Shown here: positions 52,641-61,938 of the stretch, piece after piece
Position numbering within the stretch: the stretch's first letter is position 1
Layout: every line of letters starts with the position of its first letter
Assembly: GCF_011421635.1 (NCBI RefSeq)
Contig: NZ_WTLI01000011.1
Span: forward strand, 62,001-126,000
DNA from: Paenibacillus turpanensis
Lineage (GTDB): Bacteria > Bacillota > Bacilli > Paenibacillales > YIM-B00363
Direction: 5' to 3'
Length of the DNA stretch: 64,000 bases
Translations under genes and position numbers: made by a program
Notes under the pieces: generated by a model
Told to the model about the DNA's origin: nothing
Databases searched by the model: none
Seen by the model: only the letters and a program-made list of their open reading frames with translations

Positions 52641-54260
52641 TTGACAACGTTTCAAGATTTTAACCTGGATCCGAAGGTAGTAAAAGCAATTACGGAGATG
52701 GGCTTCGAAGAGCCGACCCCAATTCAGGAGAAGGCGATTCCGATCGCGATGGAAAATCGCGACATGTTCGGCCAAGCACAGACGGGAACAGGAAAGACGG
52801 CAGCTTTTGCCATCCCGCTTATTAATAAAATTGATCCGGCCGAAGAAAGAATCGTGGCCCTGATTATGACCCCGACTCGCGAGCTCGCCATTCAAGTCGC
52901 AGAAGAAATCAGCAAGCTGAGCCGCTTTAAGCAGGTTCGTTCGCTGCCGATCTATGGCGGTCAGGACATTGTACGCCAAATTCGAGCATTGAAGAAGCGT
53001 CCGCAGGTCATTATCGGTACACCTGGACGTTTGCTCGACCATATCAACCGTAAGACGATCCGTTTGGACGATGTGCAGACGGTAATCTTGGATGAAGCGG
53101 ATGAAATGCTGGATATGGGCTTCATGGAGGACATTACGTCGATCCTGAGCCTGGTGCCGGAAGAACGCCAAACGATGCTGTTCTCCGCAACGATGCCGCC
53201 GAACATCCAGAAGCTGGCGAATCAGTTCTTGAAATCGCCGGAGCATGTATCCGTCGTTCCGAAGCAGATAACGGCACCGCTGATTCAGCAGGCCTACATC
53301 GAATTGAACGAGAAGCAAAAGTTCGAGGGCTTAAGCCGATTGCTTGATATGGAATCACCGGAGCTTGCGATCGTATTCGGCCGCACGAAGCGCCGTGTCG
53401 ACGAGCTTGCGGAAGCTCTGCAAAAGCGCGGCTATTCGGCAGACGGCCTGCATGGCGACTTGTCGCAAAACCAGCGTGATGCGGTTATGCGCAAATTCCG
53501 CGACGGCAGCATTGACGTGCTGGTTGCAACGGACGTTGCAGCGCGTGGACTTGACGTTTCCGGCGTAACGCATGTTATTAACTTTGACCTTCCGCAGGAC
53601 CCGGAAAGCTATGTTCACCGTATCGGTCGTACCGGCCGCGCCGGTAAGGAAGGCACCGCGTGGACGTTTGTAACGCCGCGTGAAATCGATCATTTGCATT
53701 TTATCGAAAAGCTGACTCGCCAGAAAATTGCAAAGAAGCCGCTGCCAAGCTTAGCAGAGGCGATCGAAGGAAAGCAGAAGGTAACGGCGGAGCGGATCCT
53801 GGATACGATTCAGGCAGAGGATTTTAATGAATTTAAAGGCCTTTCGATTCAGTTGTTGGAGCAATACGATTCGGTTCACCTGCTGGCTGCAGCGATTAAG
53901 CTGTTAACCGGTCCAACAAAGAGCGAGGTTCAAATCGAGCTTACACCGGAGGAGCCGCTGCGTGCCAAGAAGCGCAGAATGGACGTACGCAACTCCGGCC
54001 GCCGATTTGAAGGCGGTGGTGGACGCTTTGGCGGTGGAAACCGCTCCGGCGGCGGCTCCGGCCGTTCGGGAGACCGCAAGGAAGGCGGTCGCGGCGGCTA
54101 CCGTAATGAAGGCGGACGCGGTGGTTACCGCGAAGACCGCGGTGAAGGCGGATATCGCGACCGTACGCGCAGCGGAGATAAAATTACAAGAGGGCCTCGC
54201 CCGACGACTGGAAGCAAACCGACGGGTGATTCGAATCCGAAGGATTTTGCAAAGATTTAA
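52641..54260 (+). CDS. cshA: DEAD-box RNA helicase
   Basis: 539 aa. Q motif [28 protein letters not shown], Walker A AQTGTGKT (46-53), [18 protein letters not shown] (151-154), SAT, and domain-2 motifs [27 protein letters not shown] and [14 protein letters not shown] CshA-type domain follows, then a Gly/Arg-rich tail ([19 protein letters not shown]...) for RNA binding. In Bacillus, CshA works with the RNA degradosome and ribosome assembly, especially in the cold. TTG 52641 has AAAGGAG ten bases upstream. Confidence 0.94.
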   Translation: MTTFQDFNLDPKVVKAITEMGFEEPTPIQEKAIPIAMENRDMFGQAQTGTGKTAAFAIPLINKIDPAEERIVALIMTPTRELAIQVAEEISKLSRFKQVRSLPIYGGQDIVRQIRALKKRPQVIIGTPGRLLDHINRKTIRLDDVQTVILDEADEMLDMGFMEDITSILSLVPEERQTMLFSATMPPNIQKLANQFLKSPEHVSVVPKQITAPLIQQAYIELNEKQKFEGLSRLLDMESPELAIVFGRTKRRVDELAEALQKRGYSADGLHGDLSQNQRDAVMRKFRDGSIDVLVATDVAARGLDVSGVTHVINFDLPQDPESYVHRIGRTGRAGKEGTAWTFVTPREIDHLHFIEKLTRQKIAKKPLPSLAEAIEGKQKVTAERILDTIQAEDFNEFKGLSIQLLEQYDSVHLLAAAIKLLTGPTKSEVQIELTPEEPLRAKKRRMDVRNSGRRFEGGGGRFGGGNRSGGGSGRSGDRKEGGRGGYRNEGGRGGYREDRGEGGYRDRTRSGDKITRGPRPTTGSKPTGDSNPKDFAKI

Positions 54261-54265
54261 TGGCT

Positions 54266-54302
54266 GGGGAAGCCCTCAAGAGGGGGCTTCCCTTTTCTTT
54301 CC
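54266..54302 (+). terminator. Terminator after cshA
   Basis: GGGGAAGCCC and GGGCTTCCC around a short loop, followed by TTTTCTTT. Confidence 0.88.
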
Positions 54303-54348
54303 TAACCGACTGTATTATAGTTAAAGAAAACCGCAAGGAGGAGCTGCT

Positions 54349-55164
54349 TTGGAATTTCGCGGAATGATGGGCGGGCTGTACCGAATCTCCGAATGGATCA
54401 TGCGTTTTTCGACCATTAACTTACTTTGGGTGATCTGTTCCATACCGATTTTTTATTTATTAGTTTCCGGGGTTATGGCTCAAACGACGGATCAATTAAT
54501 CTCGGTCCTTATATTAATGGCCATTTTATCGCCGTTTACTTTGTTTCCTGCTACCTCAGCGATGTTCGTCGTTGTCCGCAAATGGGTGACGGGGAACGAG
54601 GATGTTCCGCTGTTTAAAACCTACTTCCGCGGCTATAAGGAAAACTATGTAGCCAGTATGCTTGGCGGCATTATCTATGTGGTTTTAAGCGTCATTATGG
54701 TCATAAATTACCGTTTCTACATCGGACAAGAAGGCACCTTAGAGTATTTAAGCATCTTGTTCGTCGCTTTAGGTGTCGTGCTTATGGCTTCTTTGTTCAC
54801 GTTTTTCTGCATTCAGGTTCATCTTCATATGAAGCTGCTGCACGTTCTGAAAAATTCCATCCTGTTGACGGTAGGACAGCCGATTCGAACGATCATGACA
54901 ATTTTAACGAACGGTTTTATTCTTTACTTGAGCTTTTTTCAGTTTACGTTTTTAATCCCGTTTTTTATGGGCACGTTAATTGCGTATACGACGTTTTGGC
55001 AGTTCAATATCGGTTTTACGAAGATCACAGAGAAGATTCAGGCGTTGGAAGAACGGAACAATGAAGCGGACGGGGAAGACGGTTCGGCTGATGCAAGCGA
55101 TACATTCACGGAAAAGGCAGCCTCTGTGGAAGAGAAGCAAGACAACGCCGCTGACCGGAAGTAA
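54349..55164 (+). CDS. YesL/DUF624 family membrane protein
   Basis: 271 aa, TTG start with AGGAGG seven bases upstream. Six membrane segments: FSTINLLWVICSIPIFYLLVSG, LISVLILMAILSPFTLFPATSAMFVVVRKW, ASMLGGIIYVVLSVIMVINYRFY and others, then an acidic C-terminal tail (EADGEDGSADASDTFTEKAAS). NLLW...SIPIF and PFTLFPATSAMF are the DUF624 signatures; relatives sit near sugar ABC transporters, which are not seen next to this copy. Function unknown. Confidence 0.88.
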   Translation: MEFRGMMGGLYRISEWIMRFSTINLLWVICSIPIFYLLVSGVMAQTTDQLISVLILMAILSPFTLFPATSAMFVVVRKWVTGNEDVPLFKTYFRGYKENYVASMLGGIIYVVLSVIMVINYRFYIGQEGTLEYLSILFVALGVVLMASLFTFFCIQVHLHMKLLHVLKNSILLTVGQPIRTIMTILTNGFILYLSFFQFTFLIPFFMGTLIAYTTFWQFNIGFTKITEKIQALEERNNEADGEDGSADASDTFTEKAASVEEKQDNAADRK

Positions 55165-55227
55165 GAGGGGATCCAGCAGCCCGTATAGGATTGGCAGGCC
55201 TTCCAAAACATTCGACCTCGGCGTCGG

Positions 55228-55256
55228 TTTACTTTCGCAGCGGATGGGGCTATAAT
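55228..55256 (+). promoter_or_regulatory. Promoter of the 6S-like RNA
   Basis: TTTACT, 17 bases, TATAAT, with no reading frame downstream; expected start near 55263. Confidence 0.65.
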
Positions 55257-55262
55257 AAAAAC

Positions 55263-55450
55263 AACAAAATCCTGCGATGTACGTTACGGTTATTCGTTGT
55301 TTTGAACCAATGAATTGTTTCTAGGGAGACCTACATTTCTCTGATGCTGACACGCCCTCGAAAGGGGACTTCAAATAGGCAGAGACGCGGTCACCCACCT
55401 GCGAGAGCGGGTTCGAAACACAGGAACCGGACGGCATTGGCGGGTTTTTT
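55263..55450 (+). ncRNA. ssrS: Probable 6S RNA
   Basis: A non-coding transcript of about 185 nt with its own promoter and a T-run end. CCTGCGATGT (55271-55280) pairs with GCATTGGCGGG (55434-55444) as a closing stem with one bulge. ATTTCTCTGATGCTG and the 3' part CACCCACCTGCGAGAGCGGGTTC resemble conserved 6S RNA segments, and CTCTG...CAGAG forms an internal hairpin. 6S RNA binds sigma-A RNA polymerase by imitating an open promoter. The match is from memory of the family, so treat it as probable. No other gene is seen between 55165 and 55530. Confidence 0.6.
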
Positions 55451-55475
55451 GTTTGTTTTTTTGGGGATACATATG

Positions 55476-55522
55476 AAAAGGGAAGCAGCAGTCTGGTTAA
55501 GCCAGACTGGCGCTTCCCTTTT
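55476..55522. terminator. Bidirectional terminator after the 6S-like RNA / xylB
   Basis: AAAAGGGAAGC and GCTTCCCTTTTTT, with inner AGTCTGG-TTAAG-CCAGACT. It ends the xylB transcript from the minus strand. Confidence 0.92.
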
Positions 55523-55530
55523 TTGGCGTG

Positions 55531-57066
55531 TTATTGCTGCTTTGCAGCCGATTCCGTAAGCTTGTGCATCGTACTGCGCAAGATCCCGTATTGCTCGCGG
55601 AAAATATCGTACATTTCGTTATAGGCACTTTGCGACTGCGGGTTCGGTTCCGTCCGCGTTACCTCTTGAATCCATTGGCCGCACAGCTCAGGAATGGAGG
55701 CGGTCGTTACACCGGAAGCAGCCATGACTGCCGCGCCGTAGGCCGGACCGTCGGTCGAATTGACGGTTACGACCGGAATTCCGAAAATATCCGCCATAAG
55801 CTGTCTCCAGAACGGGCTGCGCGCCCCTCCCCCGTTAACGCGAAGCTCCGACACATCAGCGCCGGCTTCGCGGATCAGCTCCAAGGAATCGCGCAATCCG
55901 AAGGTGATGCCTTCGAGCACAGCGCGAGTGGCATGCGCTTTGCCATGACGAAGGTTGAAGCCGACAAAGCCTCCGCGTGCCTTCGGATCGGGATGCGGGG
56001 TACGCTCCCCCGTCAAATACGGAAGGAAGAGCAAGCCTTCGCTGCCGCGCGGCGCTTCTTCTGCCAGAGCGGTCAGCAGCTCGTATACATCGCGGCCCGA
56101 CGCAGCGGCCTTGGCCTGTTCCTCTCCGCCGAAATGGTTTTTCCACCATTGGAAGGCGCCGCCTGCGGAAAGCATAACCCCCATGCGATGCCATTTGCCC
56201 GGTACTCCGTGGCAGAAGGCGTGAAGCCGCTGCTCCGCATCGGCTGTATATGCGTCGTCGTGGATAAACACGACGCCGGATGTGCCGAGGGCAACGGAGG
56301 CGATGCCGGAGCGTACGACACCGACGCCGACTGCGCCGCAGGCTTGGTCGCCGCCGCCGGCAACGACCGGCGTTCCGGCCTTAAGGCCGGTCTTCGCCGC
56401 GGCCTCCGCTGTCAGGGTGCCGACAATATCGCGGCTTTCGAATAGAGGCGGAAGCCACTCCATCGGGATGCCGAGCTTATCGCATACATCGGCAGACCAG
56501 CTGCGCTGCGCGACGTTTAGCAGCAGTGTGCCGCTAGCGTCGGCAACGTCCATGCCAAGCGTGCCGGTCAGCTGCAGGCGTACATAATCCTTCGGCAGCA
56601 GCAAATGGCGCACGCGCGCAAAATGCTCCGGCTCACGGTTGCGCAGCCAAACCGCCTTCGGTGCGGTAAAGCCAGTCAGCGCACGGTTGCCGGTCAGCTC
56701 GCCGAGACGCTCCCGGCCGACCTGCTGCTCAATCCACTCGCACTCGGCTTCCGTCCGCTGATCGCACCATAATAGCGCGGGCCGAATAACCTGCAGCGCT
56801 TCGTCAAGAAAGACCGATCCGTGCATTTGCCCGGACAATCCGGCTCCGGCGACCTCGTCGGGCTTCACTCCCGTTTTATTTAGCAGGGCTTGAATACACT
56901 GTGCGGACGCTTCCCACCAATCTTCCGGCCGCTGTTCCGCCCAACCGGGGTAGGGCTGCAGCAACGGATATTCCGCGCTTGCACTGCCTTTTACACTGCC
57001 TGCTTCATCGATGAGGATACATTTGACCGCTGATGTGCCTAGGTCGATCCCTAAAAAATATGCCAT
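55531..57066 (-). CDS. xylB: Xylulokinase
   Basis: A 511-aa FGGY-family sugar kinase. N-terminal ATPase-fold phosphate-binding FLGIDLGTSAVKCILID, substrate-site GLSGQMHGSVFLD and LLWCDQRTEAECEWI, and the second-domain motifs VVAGGGDQACGAVGVG, GTSGVVFIH, LPYLTGERTPHPDPKARGGF and RVNGGGARSPFWRQLMADI. It phosphorylates D-xylulose to xylulose 5-phosphate. No xylA lies in the window. ATG 57066 is chosen; the only upstream GGGGG is 11 bases away, a weak site. Confidence 0.9.
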   Translation of the reverse strand: MAYFLGIDLGTSAVKCILIDEAGSVKGSASAEYPLLQPYPGWAEQRPEDWWEASAQCIQALLNKTGVKPDEVAGAGLSGQMHGSVFLDEALQVIRPALLWCDQRTEAECEWIEQQVGRERLGELTGNRALTGFTAPKAVWLRNREPEHFARVRHLLLPKDYVRLQLTGTLGMDVADASGTLLLNVAQRSWSADVCDKLGIPMEWLPPLFESRDIVGTLTAEAAAKTGLKAGTPVVAGGGDQACGAVGVGVVRSGIASVALGTSGVVFIHDDAYTADAEQRLHAFCHGVPGKWHRMGVMLSAGGAFQWWKNHFGGEEQAKAAASGRDVYELLTALAEEAPRGSEGLLFLPYLTGERTPHPDPKARGGFVGFNLRHGKAHATRAVLEGITFGLRDSLELIREAGADVSELRVNGGGARSPFWRQLMADIFGIPVVTVNSTDGPAYGAAVMAASGVTTASIPELCGQWIQEVTRTEPNPQSQSAYNEMYDIFREQYGILRSTMHKLTESAAKQQ

Positions 57067-57110
57067 TTTTGCCGCGACCCCCAATTAGTTTGTTTAATAA
57101 CCATACTAAG

Positions 57111-57124
57111 TATAGTATACTATA
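57111..57124. promoter_or_regulatory. Palindromic operator-like site between xylB and the deoR-type gene
   Basis: TATAGTATACTATA is a perfect 14-bp palindrome in the divergent region. It overlaps a minus-strand TATACT that could be a xylB -10. The adjacent DeoR-family regulator is a natural candidate to bind here (inference). Confidence 0.45.
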
Positions 57125-57167
57125 TTCGCAACAAAAGAAAGAAATCCTCCATAGGACGAAAACGAAA

Positions 57168-57176
57168 TGATATAAT
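57168..57176 (+). promoter_or_regulatory. Extended -10 promoter of the DeoR-type gene
   Basis: TGATATAAT; no clear -35. Transcription would start near 57183, upstream of the chosen ATG 57245. Confidence 0.5.
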
Positions 57177-57244
57177 CAAATATGAAAGTTTATCCATATG
57201 CATCCTTTGCGATGACGATCATTCTTGTAAGGAGCCCGAACTCC

Positions 57245-58018
57245 ATGTTTCCAGAACAACGGTATATGAAGATTGTCGAGATGGTCTCGCAGAAAGGCAT
57301 GGTAACCGTCGCAGAGCTAAGTGCTGCGCTAGGGGTATCCTCGGTCACCATTCGCCGGGATTTGGAGAAGCTGGAGGAAAACCAGCAGCTGCTGCGAACG
57401 CATGGCGGGGCCATTCCTCCGGCAAAGAACGGGGTGCTGGTACCGGGCGAACGCACCTTTACTGAAAAATACGAAGCCCTTTCGGATGAAAAAGAACGGA
57501 TTGCCGCTGCGGCTGCAGCTATGGTGGAGGCAGGGGAGTCTGTGCTGTTAACCCCTGGCACAACAAGCATGAGCTTGGCGAAGAAGCTGATTGATAAATC
57601 AGGGGTTACCATCGTTACTAATGCGGCCAATATTGCGGTGTATGTTAGTGAAAACAGCGAATTAGACGTGATCATGCTTGGCGGCAAAATGAGAAGCTCC
57701 TCTTACGCGCTTGTCGGAGCTTTGACCGAGCTGACGCTAAGGCAAATCCGTGTCGATAAGTTATTTTTAGGAGTGGATGGCTTCGATCTGGAGCAAGGCT
57801 TAACGACGCCAAGCCTATCGGAAGCGAGCATTAATAAGCTGATGATGGAGTATGCGAAGGAAACGATCGTTGTCGCTGACCGGACGAAGTTCGGGAAAGT
57901 GACGCTATCACATATTGCTCCTGTTTCAGCGATAACAGCAGTGATCACGGATTCGATGCTTGATGCAAGCTATGTTCAGCAATTGAAGGAAGCGGGAATT
58001 CAAGTGGTACAAGTATAA
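57245..58018 (+). CDS. DeoR-family transcriptional regulator
   Basis: 257 aa. N-terminal winged helix-turn-helix (QRYMKIVEMVSQKGMVTVAELSAALGVSSVTIRRDLEKLEENQQLLRTHGGA) and a C-terminal sugar-phosphate sensor (DeoRC) with LLTPGTTSMSLAKKL, TIVTNAANIAVY, LGGKMRSSSYALVG, FLGVDGFDLEQGLTTPSLSEA and VVADRTKFGKV. ATG 57245 has AAGGAG ten bases upstream; the longer frame would begin at the promoter. It sits between xylB (divergent) and the gal genes (same strand) and may control either. Confidence 0.9.
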   Translation: MFPEQRYMKIVEMVSQKGMVTVAELSAALGVSSVTIRRDLEKLEENQQLLRTHGGAIPPAKNGVLVPGERTFTEKYEALSDEKERIAAAAAAMVEAGESVLLTPGTTSMSLAKKLIDKSGVTIVTNAANIAVYVSENSELDVIMLGGKMRSSSYALVGALTELTLRQIRVDKLFLGVDGFDLEQGLTTPSLSEASINKLMMEYAKETIVVADRTKFGKVTLSHIAPVSAITAVITDSMLDASYVQQLKEAGIQVVQV

Positions 58019-58058
58019 CTAAGAAAAGGATTGCCAAATCCTTCCGCATATTTTACTA

Positions 58059-58072
58059 TTAAAACGAAAACA
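58059..58072 (+). promoter_or_regulatory. Possible CcpA (cre) site before galK
   Basis: TTAAAACGAAAACA fits the cre consensus TGWAANCGNTNWCA with two mismatches. Nearby GATCA-TTCA-TGATC (58076-58089) is a small inverted repeat. A weak hairpin AAGGATT/AATCCTT at about 58026-58043 lies after the deoR-type gene. Confidence 0.3.
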
Positions 58073-58119
58073 TTCGATCATTCATGATCAATAATGAAAC
58101 CATGCGGAAGGTGATGCTC

Positions 58120-59295
58120 ATGGAACAACATCATTTGGAGCAGCTGAGACGGCAGTTTATAGATCGTTTTGGGGGAGAGCTTGCGGACATTCGAGCGTAC
58201 CATTCTCCCGGTAGAGTAAATTTGATCGGCGAGCATACGGATTACAACGGGGGTTCGGTATTTCCGGCGGCGTTGACGTTCGGCACGACCATGCTGCTTC
58301 GCCAAAGAGACGATCGGACCGTTCGGTTCGCGTCCTTAAATTTTCCGGAGCAATCGGAAGTGGACATTGACCGGCTTTTCTATGACAAACAGGACGCTTG
58401 GGCGAATTACCCGAAAGGGGTGCTTAAGGTGCTGCAGGAACAGGGATATGAGCTTGGGGGCTTCGATATTTTGTATTGGGGCAATATTCCGAACGGAGCG
58501 GGGCTGTCGTCGTCGGCTTCGATCGAAGTGGTCACGGGCTATGGTGTGCTGTCAGCCAGCGGACATACGGTTGACCGGGTTCAGCTTTCCCTCCTTTGTC
58601 AAAAGGCGGAAAACGAGTTTGTCGGAGTAAACTGCGGGATCATGGATCAGTTTGCGGTGGCCAACGGAAAGCAAAGGCACGCTATCCTGCTGCAGTGCAA
58701 TACGTTGGAGCATGAGCTTGTACCGTTTCATGCGCCGGGTTACAAGCTGGTCATCGGCAATACGAACAAAAAGCGCGGGCTGGTCGATTCCGAATATAAT
58801 GCCCGGCGCAGTCAATGCGAGGAAGCAGTCGCTTGCTTACGCAGGGCCTTTCCTGATTTAACGCTGCTGGGCAAGCTTACGCCCCAGCAGTATGAGGAGC
58901 ATGAGCAGCTTCTAACGAGCGAGGTGCTGAAGAAGCGCGCCCGTCATGTGATCGAGGAGATTGATCGGACAAAACGCGGCGTAGAAGCGCTTCGGTCAGG
59001 AGATTTGAAGGAGTTTGGCCGATTGATGAACGGCTCGCATGATTCGCTGCGCGATCTTTATGAAGTGACTGGACCGCAGCTGGATGCGATGGTGGAGGAA
59101 GCGAGACGAGTTGCAGGGGTTCTGGGCTCGAGAATGACCGGGGCCGGCTTCGGCGGGTGCACGGTCTCGCTTGTGGAGCAGGGAAGCGTTGATGCATTCA
59201 TCGAAACTGTCGGATCGCGATACACCCAAAGAACAGGGTTAGCACCTGAGTTTTACGTTTCCGAAATCGGCGACGGTGTTCGAGAATTATTATGA
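58120..59295 (+). CDS. galK: Galactokinase
   Basis: A 391-aa GHMP kinase making galactose 1-phosphate. Galactose signature GRVNLIGEHTDYNGG (31-45), ATP loop IPNGAGLSSSASIEV, NCGIMDQFAVANG and the C-terminal RMTGAGFGGCTVSL are intact. ATG 58120 has AAGGTG six bases upstream and gives the B. subtilis length (about 390). It is the first gene of galK-galE-galT plus a mutarotase-fold gene, with gaps of 22, 26 and 18 bases. Confidence 0.96.
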   Translation: MEQHHLEQLRRQFIDRFGGELADIRAYHSPGRVNLIGEHTDYNGGSVFPAALTFGTTMLLRQRDDRTVRFASLNFPEQSEVDIDRLFYDKQDAWANYPKGVLKVLQEQGYELGGFDILYWGNIPNGAGLSSSASIEVVTGYGVLSASGHTVDRVQLSLLCQKAENEFVGVNCGIMDQFAVANGKQRHAILLQCNTLEHELVPFHAPGYKLVIGNTNKKRGLVDSEYNARRSQCEEAVACLRRAFPDLTLLGKLTPQQYEEHEQLLTSEVLKKRARHVIEEIDRTKRGVEALRSGDLKEFGRLMNGSHDSLRDLYEVTGPQLDAMVEEARRVAGVLGSRMTGAGFGGCTVSLVEQGSVDAFIETVGSRYTQRTGLAPEFYVSEIGDGVRELL

Positions 59296-59317
59296 TTTTA
59301 AAAGGGGGGGACCTTTG

Positions 59318-60304
59318 ATGGCAGTGCTTGTAACGGGTGGAGCAGGATATATTGGATCACACACGGTAGCGGAGCTTTTGGCCGCAGGGGAAGAGGTTGT
59401 CGTCGTCGACAGCATGGTTACGGGTCATCGCTCGGCTGTGCTCGGCGGAAAGCTGTATGAAGGCGATTTAAGAGATGCGGAATGGTTGGAAAAGGTTTTT
59501 TCAGAGAATGATATTGAGTCTGTAATCCATTTTGCCGCCAGCTCCTTGGTTGGAGAAAGCATGAAGGACCCTGGTAAATACTATCACAACAACGTCTACG
59601 GTACGCTGTGCCTGCTTGAAAAAATGGTGCAGCATAACGTCAAGCGTATCGTCTTTTCATCCACGGCGGCTACTTACGGGGAGCCTGAGCAGGTGCCGAT
59701 TGAGGAAACGAGCCGCACGCTTCCGACGAACACGTATGGAGAGACGAAGCTCTCGATGGAAAAAATGATCGCATGGTTCGAGGCGGCGCATGGCATCAAA
59801 TACGTTTCGCTGCGTTATTTTAATGCGGCGGGAGCACATGAAAGCGGCCGGATCGGTGAGGATCATCGCCCGGAAACACATTTGATTCCGCTGATCCTTC
59901 AGGTTCCGCTTGGTCAGCGGGAGCATATTTCCGTATTCGGCGACGATTATCCGACCGAAGACGGGACCTGCATCCGCGATTATCTTCACGTATCTGATCT
60001 GGCGGATGCGCATCTGTTGTCTGTTAAGCGGCTTCGCGAAGGCAAGGACAGCGCTATTTATAACCTTGGCAGCGGCAATGGCTTCAGTGTAAAGCAAATG
60101 ATTGAGTCTGCGCGCCGAATTACCGGCCATCCGATTCCGGCAGCAGTAGTGCCGCGCAGGGAGGGCGATCCGGCGGTATTGATCGCTTCTTCGGAAAAGG
60201 CGAAGCGTGAGCTTGGCTGGACACCGAAGCGGGAGCAGCTGGAGACGATCATCGGCTCGGCTTGGAAATGGCATCAGGCCCATCCGAACGGCTATGATTC
60301 GTAA
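59318..60304 (+). CDS. galE: UDP-glucose 4-epimerase
   Basis: A 328-aa SDR enzyme interconverting UDP-galactose and UDP-glucose. NAD-binding VTGGAGYIGSHTVAEL, catalytic Tyr/Lys in NTYGETKLSMEKM, VIHFAASSLVGESM, RYFNAAGAHESGRIGEDH and DGTCIRDYLHVSDLADAH are canonical. GGGGGGG lies seven bases upstream of the ATG. Second gene of the gal operon. Confidence 0.96.
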   Translation: MAVLVTGGAGYIGSHTVAELLAAGEEVVVVDSMVTGHRSAVLGGKLYEGDLRDAEWLEKVFSENDIESVIHFAASSLVGESMKDPGKYYHNNVYGTLCLLEKMVQHNVKRIVFSSTAATYGEPEQVPIEETSRTLPTNTYGETKLSMEKMIAWFEAAHGIKYVSLRYFNAAGAHESGRIGEDHRPETHLIPLILQVPLGQREHISVFGDDYPTEDGTCIRDYLHVSDLADAHLLSVKRLREGKDSAIYNLGSGNGFSVKQMIESARRITGHPIPAAVVPRREGDPAVLIASSEKAKRELGWTPKREQLETIIGSAWKWHQAHPNGYDS

Positions 60305-60330
60305 TTAAAGAGAAGGAGGCGGGATCCGAC

Positions 60331-61920
60331 GTGATGCAGGAAGAACAAATTGCTTCCCAAATCGAACGCTTATTGGACTACGCCGAATATCATCGGCTTC
60401 TTGACTCGTATGACCGGATGGAAACGAGAAATGCTCTGCTCGATTTATATGGGTTATCGGAGCCTGATGCTGAAGTGCTTGAATCGTCGGGAATCCACCA
60501 GGCGGCAGGCCGACGTAAGGAAGCGCCGCCGCTAGCCGACATTTTGGAGCCATTGGTGACTGCCGCGGCAGAAAAGGGGCTCATTGCCGATAATACGCCG
60601 ATTTATCGCGATTTAATGGATGCAAGGCTGATGGGGCTTGTGATGCCTCGCTCGTCCGAGGTTGTGCGCCGGTTTTCGAATACTTCAGGGGATTACGGCA
60701 TCAAGAGGGCTACGGACGAGTATTACGCAATGTCGATTGCTTCCAATTACATCCGTATGGATCGGATTCGCCTTAACGAATATTGGACGGCTTCCACACC
60801 ATTTGGCGAGCTTGAGATTACGATCAATTTATCGAAGCCGGAGAAAGACCCGAAGGACATCGCGGCTGAACGAGCCGCCCCTCAGGGGAACTACCCCAAA
60901 TGCCTGCTTTGTTTAGAAAATGTAGGATACGCCGGCCGGGTAAATCATCCGGCAAGGCAAAACCATAAGGTCATTCCGCTCGTTTTAAATCGGGAGCAGT
61001 GGTATTTCCAGTATTCACCTTATGTTTATTATAATGAGCACAGCATTATTTTTAAGGGAACGCATTCTCCCATGGCGATTACAGAAGAAACCTTCGGCCG
61101 CCTGCTTGATTTCGTCGAGCAGTTTCCGCACTATTTTATCGGCTCGAATGCAGATCTGCCGATAGTCGGGGGATCGATACTCAGCCACGATCATTTCCAA
61201 GGCGGCAGGCATCGTTTTGCAATGGAGAAGGCGGGCGTAATTTCACGGTTTGAAAGTGAGCAATATCCTAATGTTCAGGCAGGCATCGTTCATTGGCCGA
61301 TGAGTGTGATCCGGCTGCAAGGAGAGAGCCGCGATGAGCTGGTAAGCTGTGCCTCGCGGGTGTTATCCGGCTGGCGGGCGTACAGCGATGAGCAGTGCGG
61401 GATTTTGGCTTATACGGAAAATGCCGGCGAGCGCGTTCCGCATAACACGATTACGCCGATAGCGCGTGTGAATGCCGATGGAAGATATGAGCTGGACCTT
61501 GTACTGCGAAACAACCGCTGCACGGAGGAGCATCCTGACGGCCTGTTTCATCCGCATCGGGAGCTTCATCATATTAAGAAGGAAAATATCGGTCTGATCG
61601 AAGTGATGGGTCTGGCTGTGCTTCCGGGCCGGTTGAGCCGTGAGCTGGAGCAGGTTTGCGCAATGTTAACCGGTCAAACGGCGATGCCTGATATTATGCA
61701 AGCAGGACATCCGCTTGAAAAGCATTGGCCATGGATCGAGAGGCTTGTCAAACAGTATGGTGCCTCCCTTCAAGCCGAAGAGGCTCGCAAAATCGTTCGT
61801 CAAGAGGTTGGCGAAATCTACAACAAGGTACTGTCCCATGCCGGCGTTTATAAGCAGGATCCTCAGGGGCAGGCTGGATTTACCCGGTTTTTGCAAAACA
61901 TAGGATTCCAAAATACGTAA
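60331..61920 (+). CDS. galT: Galactose-1-phosphate uridylyltransferase (class II, Firmicutes type)
   Basis: A 529-aa enzyme of the large GalT form found in Bacillus. GNYPKCLLCLENVGYAGR, NEHSIIFKGTHSPM, FPHYFIGSNADLPIVGGSILSHDHFQGG (catalytic His region) and ENIGLIEVMGLAVLPGRL are family landmarks. The start is GTG with AAGGAGG eleven bases upstream (ATG 60334 is also possible). It transfers UMP between UDP-glucose and galactose 1-phosphate. Third gene of the operon. Confidence 0.95.
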   Translation: MMQEEQIASQIERLLDYAEYHRLLDSYDRMETRNALLDLYGLSEPDAEVLESSGIHQAAGRRKEAPPLADILEPLVTAAAEKGLIADNTPIYRDLMDARLMGLVMPRSSEVVRRFSNTSGDYGIKRATDEYYAMSIASNYIRMDRIRLNEYWTASTPFGELEITINLSKPEKDPKDIAAERAAPQGNYPKCLLCLENVGYAGRVNHPARQNHKVIPLVLNREQWYFQYSPYVYYNEHSIIFKGTHSPMAITEETFGRLLDFVEQFPHYFIGSNADLPIVGGSILSHDHFQGGRHRFAMEKAGVISRFESEQYPNVQAGIVHWPMSVIRLQGESRDELVSCASRVLSGWRAYSDEQCGILAYTENAGERVPHNTITPIARVNADGRYELDLVLRNNRCTEEHPDGLFHPHRELHHIKKENIGLIEVMGLAVLPGRLSRELEQVCAMLTGQTAMPDIMQAGHPLEKHWPWIERLVKQYGASLQAEEARKIVRQEVGEIYNKVLSHAGVYKQDPQGQAGFTRFLQNIGFQNT

Positions 61921-61938
61921 GCATAGAGGAGTGTTACT

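Noticed and set aside
55405..55435. GGTTCGAAAC looks like a tRNA T-loop
   Set aside because: No acceptor stem, D-arm or anticodon arm fits around it; it lies inside the 6S-like RNA.
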